Source: an uncultured Brevibacterium sp.
GTDB lineage: Bacteria > Actinomycetota > Actinomycetes > Actinomycetales > Brevibacteriaceae
Direction of reading: 5' to 3'
Assembly: GCA_943914815.1 (NCBI GenBank)
Contig: CALUDL010000053.1
Span: forward strand, 1 to 11,775
Length of the DNA: 11,775 nucleotides
The notes under the pieces were generated by a model that made no database searches, was not told the DNA's origin, and saw only the letters and a program-made list of their open reading frames with translations. Numbering within the stretch: position 1 is the stretch's first letter; each line of letters begins with the position of its first letter. Shown here one piece after another: positions 1-6,429 of the stretch. A program made the position numbers and the translations under genes.

Positions 1-372
1 ATGTCACTGGCAGATGACCCAGAGTTCCATGCAAAATACAACGTCACCACGGTTGTGACCGTGGGGTCGCCCGTTTCTGACTACCGAGTTCCCGACAGCG
101 TGGAAGTTCTTTCGATCGAACACGACCACGACCTGGTTCCCCAACTCGACGGGCGGAAGAACCCCGACCAGCACAACTGGACAACCGTGACCACTTCGCC
201 CCACCTCGGGCAGGGCCAGCAAGCCCAAGACGCACACAGCGGTGACGTTTACGCGGACGCCATTTCAGGGATCGAAGACGACCCCGACGTGCAGGACTTC
301 AAACGTAAACGAGGCGAAATTTTTGCGGGCACTGTAACAGAGTCACACCAATATGAAGGAACCCGTCCGTAG
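1..372 (+). CDS. Serine hydrolase / lipase-like protein, C-terminal fragment (5' truncated by window)
   Basis: The frame is open from the first base to a TAG stop, and the opening ATG is probably an internal methionine because the sequence starts in the middle of a fold. Residue numbers here count from base 1. The pattern TVGSPVSDYRVP (20-31), then IEHDHDLVPQLDG (39-51), then AHSGDVY (78-84) is what follows the nucleophile elbow in alpha/beta hydrolases of the lipase / PGAP1-like kind. In those, the strand after the nucleophile ends in GSP, an acidic residue lies in a D-x-V-P loop (here Asp44 is the candidate) and the catalytic His comes near the end (His79 is the candidate). The GxSxG nucleophile would lie upstream of the window. 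Substrate and cellular location cannot be judged. The last 40 or so residues are polar and probably disordered. The hydrolase call is inference from motif order. Confidence 0.6.
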   Translation: MSLADDPEFHAKYNVTTVVTVGSPVSDYRVPDSVEVLSIEHDHDLVPQLDGRKNPDQHNWTTVTTSPHLGQGQQAQDAHSGDVYADAISGIEDDPDVQDFKRKRGEIFAGTVTESHQYEGTRP

Positions 373-390
373 AGTGGTGCGAAACACAAG

Positions 391-430
391 TTTCAGTTAG
401 ATTATGTATCACCTTATGAAATAGCTCACT
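391..430 (+). promoter_or_regulatory. AT-rich promoter-like stretch upstream of the E1/E2 operon
   Basis: The 140-bp gap between the hydrolase stop and the E1-alpha start contains one AT-rich patch. It holds TAGATT (398-403) and TATGAA (415-420), either of which could be a -10 element; TTTCAG (391-396) lies 18 bp upstream of the second. None of the -35 matches is good. A promoter is expected here because the downstream operon has no close upstream neighbour, but the exact elements are a guess. Confidence 0.25.
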
Positions 431-512
431 TTGGACTTGCGCGCCACAAGCTGCGGTCCACTTCGTTTGGCTGACTTAACCCAAGGCCCAGCCCTGACGC
501 TAAGGAGAAGGC

Positions 513-1649
513 ATGACATCGACGTCGAATCCAACCATGGGTGTGGACGATGTAGTCCAGATGCTGACGCCCGACGGAACTCGCGTACCTAACAGCGATT
601 TCGACGCATACGCCCACGAACTCACCGTTGAAGACCTCAAAGGCTTCTACCGCGACATGGTGCTGATCCGTCGCGTTGACGCAGAAGGCAACGCTCTCCA
701 GCGCCAAGGCCAGCTGGGCTTGTGGGCGCCACTGTTGGGTCAGGAAGCCGCGCAGATCGGGCTGGGACGCGCACTGCGCCCACAGGACTACGTGTTCCCC
801 ACCTACCGCGAACACGGCGTCGCCTGGTGCCGAGGTGTCGAACCAGAAACGCTGTTGGGAATCTTCCGCGGACAGAACCACTCCGGTTGGGACCCCAAGG
901 ACAACAACTTCAACGTGTACACGATCGTGATCGGTTCACAGGTCATGCACGCAACCGGTTACGCCATGGGTGTGCAAATGGACGGCGCAGTTGGAACCGG
1001 TGACATGGACCGCGACACCATTGCAGTGGCCTGCTGTGGTGACGGTGCCACCAGTCAGGGTGACGTCTCTGAAGCGCTGACCTTCGCGGGTGCTTTCCGG
1101 TCGCCAGTCCTCTTCTATGTGCAGAACAACCAGTGGGCCATTTCCGAACCCAACACGGTGCAGACCTCGGTGCCGCTCTACACCCGTGGCCAGGGATTCG
1201 GTGTGCCAGGTGTACGCGTCGACGGTAACGACATTCTGGCCGTGTACTCCGTGTGCCGTGCTTATGCGGACCGCATCCGCTCAGGACAGGGCCCCATGCT
1301 TATCGAGGCATACACGTACCGCATGGGAGCACACACCACGGCCGATGACCCAACCAAGTACCGCGACGCCGCTGAAGTTGAAGAATGGAAGCCAAAAGAC
1401 CCGATTCTTCGGGTGCGCAAGTACCTCGAAAACACCAACGACGTGGACGCTGCGTTCTTTACCGCAATCGACGACGAAGCCGACGCTTTGGCAGAACGTA
1501 TCCGAAGCGCGTGCGTGAACATGGAACCACCACCGGTCGACGAAATTTTCGACTCGGTTTTCGCGGAACCACACCCGATGATCGAAGAAGAACAACGCGA
1601 ATACAAGGAATACCTGGCCTCGTTTGCAGACGTAGAAGGGGACAACTAA
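513..1649 (+). CDS. pdhA/bkdA: 2-oxo-acid dehydrogenase E1 subunit alpha (branched-chain / pyruvate dehydrogenase type)
   Basis: This is the thiamine diphosphate-binding alpha subunit of a heterotetrameric E1, which decarboxylates a 2-oxo acid and passes the acyl group to the lipoyl arm of E2 in the cytoplasm. The TPP/Mg motif is clear: GDG at 176-178 and NN at 205-206, the usual distance apart. YREHG (98-102) and the loop YRMGAH-TT-DDP-YR (269-284) are the conserved active-site segments. The 'RxGxHxTxDD' form of that loop is closer to branched-chain E1-alpha than to the HGHSMSDP form of pyruvate E1-alpha. The length, 378 aa, is normal. The start is fixed by AAGGAG (502-507), 5 nt upstream. 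E1-beta follows after 2 nt, so the two are co-translated. Databases often name this family pdhA. Mycobacterial and Streptomyces operons of the same layout are bkdABC. I favour branched-chain substrates, without proof. Confidence 0.93.
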   Translation: MTSTSNPTMGVDDVVQMLTPDGTRVPNSDFDAYAHELTVEDLKGFYRDMVLIRRVDAEGNALQRQGQLGLWAPLLGQEAAQIGLGRALRPQDYVFPTYREHGVAWCRGVEPETLLGIFRGQNHSGWDPKDNNFNVYTIVIGSQVMHATGYAMGVQMDGAVGTGDMDRDTIAVACCGDGATSQGDVSEALTFAGAFRSPVLFYVQNNQWAISEPNTVQTSVPLYTRGQGFGVPGVRVDGNDILAVYSVCRAYADRIRSGQGPMLIEAYTYRMGAHTTADDPTKYRDAAEVEEWKPKDPILRVRKYLENTNDVDAAFFTAIDDEADALAERIRSACVNMEPPPVDEIFDSVFAEPHPMIEEEQREYKEYLASFADVEGDN

Positions 1650-1651
1650 CA

Positions 1652-2626
1652 ATGACAACAATGCCCCTTTCAAAAGGCATTACCGCCGGTCTGCGCAAGG
1701 CCATGGAAGACGACCCCAAGGTTGTTCTGATCGGTGAAGACATTGGAAAGCTCGGAGGAGTTTTCCGTGTGACAGAAGGTCTGCAAAAAGACTTCGGAGA
1801 ACACCGCGTCATTGACGCACCACTGGCCGAATCCGGAATCGTGGGATCGGCAATCGGGATGGCAAAGCGGGGCTTCCGCCCCGTCGTCGAAATCCAGTTC
1901 GACGCGTTCATCTTCCCTGCGTACGACCAGATCGTCACCCAGTTGGCAAAGATGCACGCCCGTACCCGTGGCGCAGAAAACCTGCCTGTTGTCATCCGCG
2001 TGCCCTATGGCGGTGGAATCGGGTCCCCTGAACACCACTCGGAAAGCCCAGAAGCTGTTTTTGCGCACCACGCCGGACTCAAAATCATGAGCCCCTCCAA
2101 TGCGCACGATGCTTTCTGGATGATCCAAGAAGCGATCCACAGCCCCGACCCTGTCATGTACTTCGAACCAAAGCGCCGCTACTGGTTGCGTGGCGAGGTC
2201 GACGAAGCAAACCGCGGTCTGGACCCGTACAGTGCACAGATTGTGCGTCCAGGAACCGACCTCACGCTGGTCACATACGGCCCGCTGGTTCCCACCGCAA
2301 TGGATGTGGCTGCGGCTGCTGAAGAAGAAGGCAAATCGCTCGAAGTCATCGACCTTCGTGGGATCAACCCCATCGACTTCTCAGTGATCGAAGACTCGGT
2401 CAAGCGCACCGGGCGTCTGGTTGTCACTCACGAAGCCCCCGTGTTCTTAGGCCTGGGATCAGAAATCGCCGCCCGTATCACCGAACGCTGCTTCTACAAC
2501 CTGGAGGCACCCGTTATTCGCGTGGGCGGATTCCACACCCCGTACCCTGGCTCCAAACTCGAAGAGCACTACCTTCCTGACCTCGACCGCATTCTGGATG
2601 GCGTGGACCGCGCCCTCGCCTACTGA
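1652..2626 (+). CDS. pdhB/bkdB: 2-oxo-acid dehydrogenase E1 subunit beta (transketolase-like)
   Basis: This is the beta subunit that pairs with E1-alpha to complete the TPP site and bind E2. Landmarks are GEDIG (28-32), the DAPLAESGI segment (55-63, with Glu60 the likely residue that activates the TPP aminopyrimidine) and the HHSESPE loop (128-134), matching the HHSQSPE loop common in this family. The C-terminal half (about 195-320) is the transketolase C-terminal domain. At 324 aa it has the usual family length. The frame stays open well upstream inside E1-alpha, but the ATG at 1652 is the start: it lies 2 nt after the alpha stop and 10 nt after GAAGGGG (1635-1641), and it gives the normal N-terminus. 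A second ATG three codons on is too far from that site. It is the middle gene of the E1-alpha/E1-beta/E2 operon. Confidence 0.94.
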   Translation: MTTMPLSKGITAGLRKAMEDDPKVVLIGEDIGKLGGVFRVTEGLQKDFGEHRVIDAPLAESGIVGSAIGMAKRGFRPVVEIQFDAFIFPAYDQIVTQLAKMHARTRGAENLPVVIRVPYGGGIGSPEHHSESPEAVFAHHAGLKIMSPSNAHDAFWMIQEAIHSPDPVMYFEPKRRYWLRGEVDEANRGLDPYSAQIVRPGTDLTLVTYGPLVPTAMDVAAAAEEEGKSLEVIDLRGINPIDFSVIEDSVKRTGRLVVTHEAPVFLGLGSEIAARITERCFYNLEAPVIRVGGFHTPYPGSKLEEHYLPDLDRILDGVDRALAY

Positions 2627-2635
2627 GAGGACCAC

Positions 2636-4006
2636 ATGGCTAACGAATTTAACCTTCCCGACGTCGGAGAAGGGCTCACTGAAGCTGACATCGTTTCGTG
2701 GAAAGTAGCCCCCGGCGACACCGTGACCGTCAACCAGATCCTGGTCGAAATCGAAACCGCTAAATCGCTCGTCGAACTCCCAAGCCCACAGGCAGGAACC
2801 ATTGACGCGATTCTGGTCGAAGAAGGCGAAACCGTCGAAGTAGGTACGCCCATCATCCGTTTCGGTGGCGCCCAGGGAGTAGCAACCCCCAGCACCGCGG
2901 AAGGTGCCGAACAAACCCAAGCTACAGGCGATGAGGAAAGTGGCCCCAACCTCGTGGGGTACGGAACCAAAGCCAGCTCCACAAAGCGACGCCCACGCAA
3001 GGGCAGTGGCACGACAGCTGCGGCCACCTCGGCGAAGGCAGAGCCAGCACCGGCGCCGGCGCAGGAGGCGCCCGCAACCGCCCCAAGCGTGCCTGCGGAG
3101 ACCCGCACGTCCACACCATCGAAGCCACTTGCCAAGCCACCCGTGCGCAAACTGGCAAAAGACCGTGGGATCGACCTCGGAGAGGTTACTCCAACTGGAC
3201 CCAACGGGCAGATCACCCGTGAAGATGTCCTCAACCATGGGGCCGCCTCGGCGCAGGGAGCCACGGAAAGCCCTGCGCAGGCGGCTGCCCCGGTAGGAAG
3301 CGGTGCTCTGGACGGCACGGAAGAACGCATCCCGTTCAAGGGAGTCGTCAAGTTCATGGCTCAGGCCATGGTCGACTCCGCGTTCACCGCCCCACACGTC
3401 ACCGAATTTGTGGACGTCGACGTTACCGAAACCATGAACCTGGTGAGGAAGTTCAAGGCAAACGAAACCTTGGGCGAAGGCGTCAAGGTCTCACCACTGC
3501 TCATCCTGTCCAAGGCCGTGTGCTGGGCAGTCGCGCGTAACCCGCGGATTAACTCGGCTCTTGACGGCGACTCGATCGTGGTCAAGAAGTACGTGAACCT
3601 GGGTATTGCGGCGGCCACGCCACGCGGGCTGATTGTGCCTAACATCAAGAACGCGCACGCCATGGGCTTGAGCGAGCTGGCCACGGAACTGGGCGAACTC
3701 ACGCGCACCGCGCGGGCAGGGAAGACCACGCCGGCAGCTCAGGCGGGTGGAACCATTTCGATTACCAACATCGGCGTGTTTGGGATCGATACCGGAACTC
3801 CTATCATCAACCCGGGCGAAGCAGCGATCCTGGCGTTTGGTCAGGTCCGTAAGCGGCCGTGGGTCGTGGGCGATGACATCGTGCCACGCGAGATCACTAC
3901 GCTGGGTGTTTCTGCAGATCACCGAGTCGTCGACGGAGAAGTGATTTCGAAGTTCTTGGCCGACGTCGCTCGCGTCATGGAAGATCCAACACTTCTGCTG
4001 GTGTAA
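2636..4006 (+). CDS. pdhC/bkdC: Dihydrolipoamide acyltransferase E2 of a 2-oxo-acid dehydrogenase complex
   Basis: E2 is the core of the complex. It takes the acyl group from E1 on a swinging lipoyl-lysine and transfers it to CoA. The domain order is visible: one lipoyl domain (about 2-78) with the ETAKSLVELPSP site and modified Lys43; a long Ala/Pro/Thr-rich flexible linker; a peripheral subunit-binding domain (about 166-202, PPVRKLAKDRGI and GPNGQITREDVL); a short second linker; and the catalytic acyltransferase domain (about 225-456). The last ends with the active-site motif DHRVVDG (428-434), where His429 and Asp433 are catalytic. The length, 456 aa, fits a single-lipoyl E2. GAGAGG (2625-2630) overlaps the E1-beta stop and sits 5 nt before the ATG. 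The lipoyl site wording resembles branched-chain E2. No E3 gene follows, so E3 must be shared or encoded elsewhere. Confidence 0.94.
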   Translation: MANEFNLPDVGEGLTEADIVSWKVAPGDTVTVNQILVEIETAKSLVELPSPQAGTIDAILVEEGETVEVGTPIIRFGGAQGVATPSTAEGAEQTQATGDEESGPNLVGYGTKASSTKRRPRKGSGTTAAATSAKAEPAPAPAQEAPATAPSVPAETRTSTPSKPLAKPPVRKLAKDRGIDLGEVTPTGPNGQITREDVLNHGAASAQGATESPAQAAAPVGSGALDGTEERIPFKGVVKFMAQAMVDSAFTAPHVTEFVDVDVTETMNLVRKFKANETLGEGVKVSPLLILSKAVCWAVARNPRINSALDGDSIVVKKYVNLGIAAATPRGLIVPNIKNAHAMGLSELATELGELTRTARAGKTTPAAQAGGTISITNIGVFGIDTGTPIINPGEAAILAFGQVRKRPWVVGDDIVPREITTLGVSADHRVVDGEVISKFLADVARVMEDPTLLLV

Positions 4007-4050
4007 AGCGCGCCCAGGTCGTTCTTGTCAGGGCGACTCTGCCACTACTT

Positions 4051-4086
4051 GTGTGGGCTACGGGAATGATTTCCCGTAGCCCACAT
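4051..4086. terminator. Bidirectional terminator-like hairpin between convergent genes
   Basis: A perfect 15-bp inverted repeat (4052-4066 paired with 4071-4085) encloses a TGAT tetraloop; a G-T wobble at 4051/4086 could extend it. It lies 45 bp after the E2 stop and just beyond the stop of the minus-strand gene ending at 4101, which is the expected place for a terminator shared by converging transcripts. There is no T-tract on either side, so it is not a textbook intrinsic terminator; it may act with Rho or protect 3' ends. Confidence 0.75.
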
Positions 4087-4100
4087 ATGTGTATCCGGGA

Positions 4101-4916
4101 TTATTCGCGCAGTTTGGTGGAGCCGTCCGGGCCCTTCGTGTGACTCAAACGTTTAGCGAAACAGTTATCGCGGTCGAGTTTGAACTCTTCGCACTTCTTC
4201 AGCGCCGGTTCGGGGGAGTTATACCCGGTGGGAATGACGGTCACCCAGTAATCATTGACGCGGAAAGACGACCAATCTTCACTTTTCAGCATGGCGAGTG
4301 TGCCGTACGTCTTTTCGTTGTCCCGGTACTCCTTGAGAATCTTGGAGTAGTCCCACTCTTCCTCTTGGTCACCGGCGTTGTCACTGGGCTGTTTTGCAGA
4401 CAACTGCACAACCCACTTTTCTTCAAGTTCGCTGAGCTCAGACTCGCTGTCAGAAACAATCGTTTCAAGTTCGCTCTTCGCCTGTTCGTTTGCAGACCCA
4501 GGCTCGTCTTGCGAATTGGGTGCGTCATCAGACTTGGTTGCCGAACCTCCCTGTGGCGGTGTGGGCTCCACGCCCTTGTTGGGCCCCAGGAGAACAAACC
4601 CCACTGTGACTAAGAGGGCGACGATCGCAATTGTTGCAATGGCTGACAGCCACATGAAGCCTTTAGATTTCCGAGGTGCCTGCGGTGGCGTGACCGGTGC
4701 CGGCTGGCCATGTGGCTGGTTGTGCTGAAGATTTTGCGGGGAAGGCTGCTGTGCTGAGTTCTGGGACGGCTGGCTAACCTGGCTTTGTTGCGCAGGTTGG
4801 GCCTGCGGATCCGAGTGAGCGGTCTGCCTTTCGAGGTACTCGTAATATGAAGAGTTGTCGAAACGATTGCTGACTGCAGGGCGGATCCGAGGCCGTGAGC
4901 CGTCACCGTTGTGCAT
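4101..4916 (-). CDS. Single-pass membrane protein with Q/P-rich tail and SPOR-like C-terminal domain
   Basis: This is not a family I can name. The 271-aa product has a disordered N-terminal region very rich in Gln, Pro and Ser (about 30-82), a basic PRKSKG stop-transfer flank (81-86), one hydrophobic helix (about 87-111) and an extracytoplasmic part. That part has an acidic Ser/Glu linker (about 120-165) and a compact C-terminal domain (about 168-260). The C-terminal pattern WVVQLS, then EDWSSFR, then DYWVTV, then C-x9-C (Cys242, Cys252), then AKRLSH resembles SPOR-like domains at the ends of some actinobacterial envelope proteins and kinases. Those are thought to contact peptidoglycan; the likeness is recalled, not computed. 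The frame extends to a TTG at 4952 with no good ribosome site. The ATG at 4916 has GAAGG 8 nt upstream and is preferred. It is transcribed away from the ribosomal operon and converges on E2. Confidence 0.7.
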   Translation of the reverse strand: MHNGDGSRPRIRPAVSNRFDNSSYYEYLERQTAHSDPQAQPAQQSQVSQPSQNSAQQPSPQNLQHNQPHGQPAPVTPPQAPRKSKGFMWLSAIATIAIVALLVTVGFVLLGPNKGVEPTPPQGGSATKSDDAPNSQDEPGSANEQAKSELETIVSDSESELSELEEKWVVQLSAKQPSDNAGDQEEEWDYSKILKEYRDNEKTYGTLAMLKSEDWSSFRVNDYWVTVIPTGYNSPEPALKKCEEFKLDRDNCFAKRLSHTKGPDGSTKLRE

Positions 4917-5029
4917 GCTTTCAACCTTCGCACGGCCCGGGGCAATGAGCAACTACCTGTGGCGTGTCTATTTGTCATGCACGAACTTGCGGGGTATGTG
5001 GATTTCCACTTATTATGAATGACTGTTGT

Positions 5030-5046
5030 GTTGACCATTGGTCAAC
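5030..5046. promoter_or_regulatory. 17-bp perfect inverted repeat, probable operator
   Basis: GTTGACCA and TGGTCAAC form perfect 8-bp arms around a single T. Each arm contains TTGACC, a near-consensus -35 word, so the palindrome could place -35 elements on both strands and overlap a dimeric repressor site. It lies 114 bp upstream of the minus-strand membrane protein start and 214 bp upstream of rpmB. No good -10 is found 16-18 bp from either -35 copy, so an operator is the better reading. The cognate regulator is unknown. Confidence 0.45.
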
Positions 5047-5122
5047 TGTGCTCACACGGCGAACAACGAGCTCGGCCCTCTCTCACAGGCCATCAGCTTT
5101 TCCCCGCTGGTGTGACATCTGT

Positions 5123-5150
5123 TTTAAGCGAGCCATCCAACTTGCTTAAA
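5123..5150. repeat. Inverted repeat of TTTAAGC boxes upstream of rpmB
   Basis: TTTAAGCGAG (5123-5132) faces CTTGCTTAAA (5141-5150) across an 8-bp spacer, with one mismatch (a G-T wobble in RNA). A third related box, the 8-bp palindrome GCTTAAGC, sits at 5198-5205. This could be a regulator-binding cluster or, if the rpmB transcript starts upstream, a leader hairpin. Confidence 0.4.
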
Positions 5151-5260
5151 CACGGCCCTCACCGGGCATTAACGTCACCGCAAGAAACCATAGTCATGCT
5201 TAAGCGTGAAGGATTCGGCCCGGTGAACCTGATGTCTAATTAGTGAACTGGAGGAGAGAC

Positions 5261-5497
5261 ATGGCAGCTGTCTGCCAGGTAACCGGGACCACCCCCGGTT
5301 TCGGACACAATGTGTCCCACTCGAACCGTCGCACCAAGCGCCGGTTTGATCCGAACATTCAGAAAAAGAAGTACTACGTACCGTCCCTGCGTCGCAACGT
5401 CACGCTGACCGTGTCTGCACGCGGAATCAAAGTCATCGACCGTCGCGGAATCGACACGGTTGTTGCCGAACTCTTGGCTAAGGGAGTGAAGCTCTAA
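5261..5497 (+). CDS. rpmB: 50S ribosomal protein L28 (cysteine-poor form)
   Basis: L28 is a small basic protein of the large ribosomal subunit. The 78-aa sequence has the family landmarks: [20 protein letters not shown] near the N-terminus, [15 protein letters not shown] in the middle and the [19 protein letters not shown]-terminal region. Only one cysteine remains (VCQVTG) where zinc-binding L28 proteins have CxxC pairs, so this is the zinc-independent type. The ATG is set by GGAGGAG (5250-5256); the in-frame GTG at 5243 lies upstream of that site and is rejected. The TAA stop overlaps the rpmG ATG by one base (TAATG), indicating translational coupling. In mycobacteria and Streptomyces such genes are Zur-controlled paralogues. 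In Micrococcales this form appears to be the ordinary L28. Confidence 0.97.
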   Translation: MAAVCQVTGTTPGFGHNVSHSNRRTKRRFDPNIQKKKYYVPSLRRNVTLTVSARGIKVIDRRGIDTVVAELLAKGVKL

Positions 5498-5664
5498 TGG
5501 CAAAAGCACAGGACGTACGCCCAATCATCAAGCTCAAGTCAACCGCTGGCACGGGTTACACCTACGTGACGCGCAAAAACCGTCGCAACACACCCGACCG
5601 TCTCGTCATCAAGAAGTACGACCCAGTGGTCCGCAAGCACGTCGATTTCCGAGAGGAGCGCTAA
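5497..5664 (+). CDS. rpmG: 50S ribosomal protein L33 (cysteine-free form)
   Basis: The frame encodes 55 aa, beginning [20 protein letters not shown] and continuing [20 protein letters not shown] before ending [11 protein letters not shown]. These are hallmarks of L33, a tiny protein near the ribosomal E site. No cysteines are present, so this is the zinc-free type and lacks the CxxC ribbon of its zinc-binding counterpart. The start codon shares its A with the last base of the rpmB stop, so translation is coupled to L28 with no separate ribosome site needed. It is the middle gene of rpmB-rpmG-rpsN. Confidence 0.96.
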   Translation: MAKAQDVRPIIKLKSTAGTGYTYVTRKNRRNTPDRLVIKKYDPVVRKHVDFREER

Positions 5665-5667
5665 TTC

Positions 5668-5973
5668 ATGGCTAAGAAGTCAAAGATCGCTCGTAATAAG
5701 CAGCGCCTCGAAATCGTCGAGCGCTACGCGGAGCGCCGCGCAGAACTCAAGCGCCAGCTCGTCAGCCCAGACTCCACCGACGAACAGCGTGAAGAAGCAC
5801 GCCTGGGACTCCAGAAGCTTCCTCGTGACGCTTCGCCAGTGCGTTTGCGCAACCGCGACCAGGTAGATGGTCGTCCACGCGGTTACCTGCGTAAGTTCGG
5901 TCTCAGCCGTGTTCGTTTCCGCGAAATGGCACACCGAGGCGAACTCCCTGGTGTCACCAAGTCGAGCTGGTAG
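5668..5973 (+). CDS. rpsN: 30S ribosomal protein S14 (long, zinc-independent form)
   Basis: S14 helps build the head of the small subunit. At 101 aa this is the long form, with a basic helical N-terminus ([12 protein letters not shown]) and the strongly conserved C-terminal stretch [19 protein letters not shown] followed by GELPG and a KSSW end. The zinc-ribbon cysteines of the short form are absent; the equivalent place reads RLRNRDQ. AGAGGAG (5652-5658) lies 9 nt before the ATG, and the gene starts 3 nt after the rpmG stop. All three ribosomal genes here are cysteine-poor, so the operon as a whole is the zinc-sparing set. A zinc-ribbon S14 in the main ribosomal operon elsewhere is likely but not visible. 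Confidence 0.97.
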   Translation: MAKKSKIARNKQRLEIVERYAERRAELKRQLVSPDSTDEQREEARLGLQKLPRDASPVRLRNRDQVDGRPRGYLRKFGLSRVRFREMAHRGELPGVTKSSW

Positions 5974-5979
5974 TCTGAA

Positions 5980-5996
5980 CTCCGTTACTATCGGAG
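5980..5996 (+). promoter_or_regulatory. Small hairpin / possible hup promoter -10
   Basis: The 60-bp gap between rpsN and hup holds a short hairpin (CTCCG, 7-nt loop, CGGAG). Its loop contains TACTAT (5986-5991), a fair actinobacterial -10 word about 43 bp before the hup start codon. The -35 position is poor. It may give HU its own promoter, or simply reduce readthrough from the ribosomal genes. Confidence 0.3.
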
Positions 5997-6033
5997 AAGC
6001 CGATTAACCGTCCTATCAGAGGAGAACACTTAC

Positions 6034-6318
6034 ATGGCTAAAAACCGCAGCGAACTCGTAGCTGAAGTAGCAGAAAAGACTGGCCTCACCCAGAAGCAGG
6101 TTTCGGACGTTCTGGACGGCGTTTTCGACTCGTTCGCAGACGTTGTTTCCAAGGGTGAAAAGCTCACCGTTCCTGGCTGGCTCTCAGTTGAGCGCACCGA
6201 ACGTGCAGCTCGCAAGGGTCGTAACCCACAGACTGGTGAAGAAATCCAGATTGCAGCTGGCTACTCCGTTAAGCTGTCAGCTGGCTCCAAGCTCAAGGCT
6301 GCTGCTGGCAAGCCCTGA
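6034..6318 (+). CDS. hup: HU-family nucleoid DNA-binding protein
   Basis: HU is a dimeric histone-like protein that bends and compacts DNA in the nucleoid. The 94-aa product has the full single-domain fold: the helical dimerisation half (about 3-40, MAKNRSELVAEVAEKTGLTQ and onward), the beta segment with GWLSVERTERAAR (48-60) and the DNA-binding arm around RKGRNPQTGEE (60-70), in which Pro65 is the expected intercalating proline. The short C-terminus (KLKAAAGKP) lacks the long Lys/Ala-rich tail of mycobacterial HupB, so this is the short form. Where many HU proteins read GFGxF, this reads GWLSV. AGGAG (6020-6024) lies 9 nt before the ATG. It follows rpsN directly and is closed by a strong terminator, so it probably has both readthrough and its own transcription. 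Confidence 0.96.
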   Translation: MAKNRSELVAEVAEKTGLTQKQVSDVLDGVFDSFADVVSKGEKLTVPGWLSVERTERAARKGRNPQTGEEIQIAAGYSVKLSAGSKLKAAAGKP

Positions 6319-6345
6319 TATGTAAACCTCTACGGTTTTGTGTTG

Positions 6346-6384
6346 AGTTGCTCCCCGCCTCATAGCGGGGAGCAACTTTTGTTT
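6346..6384 (+). terminator. Intrinsic terminator after hup
   Basis: A perfect 13-bp G+C-rich stem (AGTTGCTCCCCGC at 6346-6358, complement at 6365-6377) with a CTCATA loop is followed at once by TTTTGTTT. This is a classic Rho-independent terminator, 27 bp after the hup stop, and it ends the ribosomal-protein/HU transcription unit. Confidence 0.93.
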
Positions 6385-6429
6385 CCGTCCGAGGTGGTAA
6401 CGCTGTGGCCCTCCCAAAACCGGGCACGG

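Larger units (their letters stand above)
4917..5260. other. Divergent intergenic region between membrane protein and rpmB operon
   Basis: These 344 bp contain no gene I can support: no plausible coding frame with a ribosome site, and no tRNA-like fold. They must hold promoters for both flanking transcription units. Visible structure includes a 5-bp-arm inverted repeat GTGGA-TT-TCCAC (4998-5009), the 17-bp palindrome at 5030-5046, and three TTAAGC-type boxes between 5123 and 5205. For the minus-strand gene, CATAAT read on the minus strand near 5013-5018 is the best -10-like word. For rpmB, TTAACG (5169-5174) and TAGTCA (5191-5196), 16 bp apart, are a weak candidate. I see no Zur-box-like AATGATT palindrome here. 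Confidence 0.6.

Noticed and set aside
1385..1651. Upstream extension of the E1-beta frame inside E1-alpha.
   Set aside because: The extra residues are an out-of-frame reading of E1-alpha; the ATG at 1652 with GAAGGGG upstream gives the normal family N-terminus.
3040..3075. GGCGCCGG-type short repeats in the E2 linker, considered as a tandem repeat element.
   Set aside because: They encode the Ala/Pro linker typical of E2 and do not form a regular repeat unit.
2459..3397. Long open frames on the minus strand opposite E2.
   Set aside because: They lie antisense to a fully convincing E2, have no plausible domains and arise from G+C-rich codon bias in the Ala/Pro linker region.
4061..4076. GGGAATGATTTCCC resembles a Zur-box core (AATGATT palindrome).
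   Set aside because: It is the tip of a 15-bp perfect hairpin after E2, between two gene ends and about 1.2 kb from rpmB; a terminator explains it better than an operator.
4089..4728. Plus-strand open frames opposite the membrane protein gene.
   Set aside because: No ribosome sites or recognisable domains; the minus-strand reading has coherent topology and a properly placed start.
4917..4952. TTG start at 4952 that would add 12 residues to the minus-strand membrane protein.
   Set aside because: There is no good ribosome site before it, whereas the ATG at 4916 has GAAGG at 8 nt.
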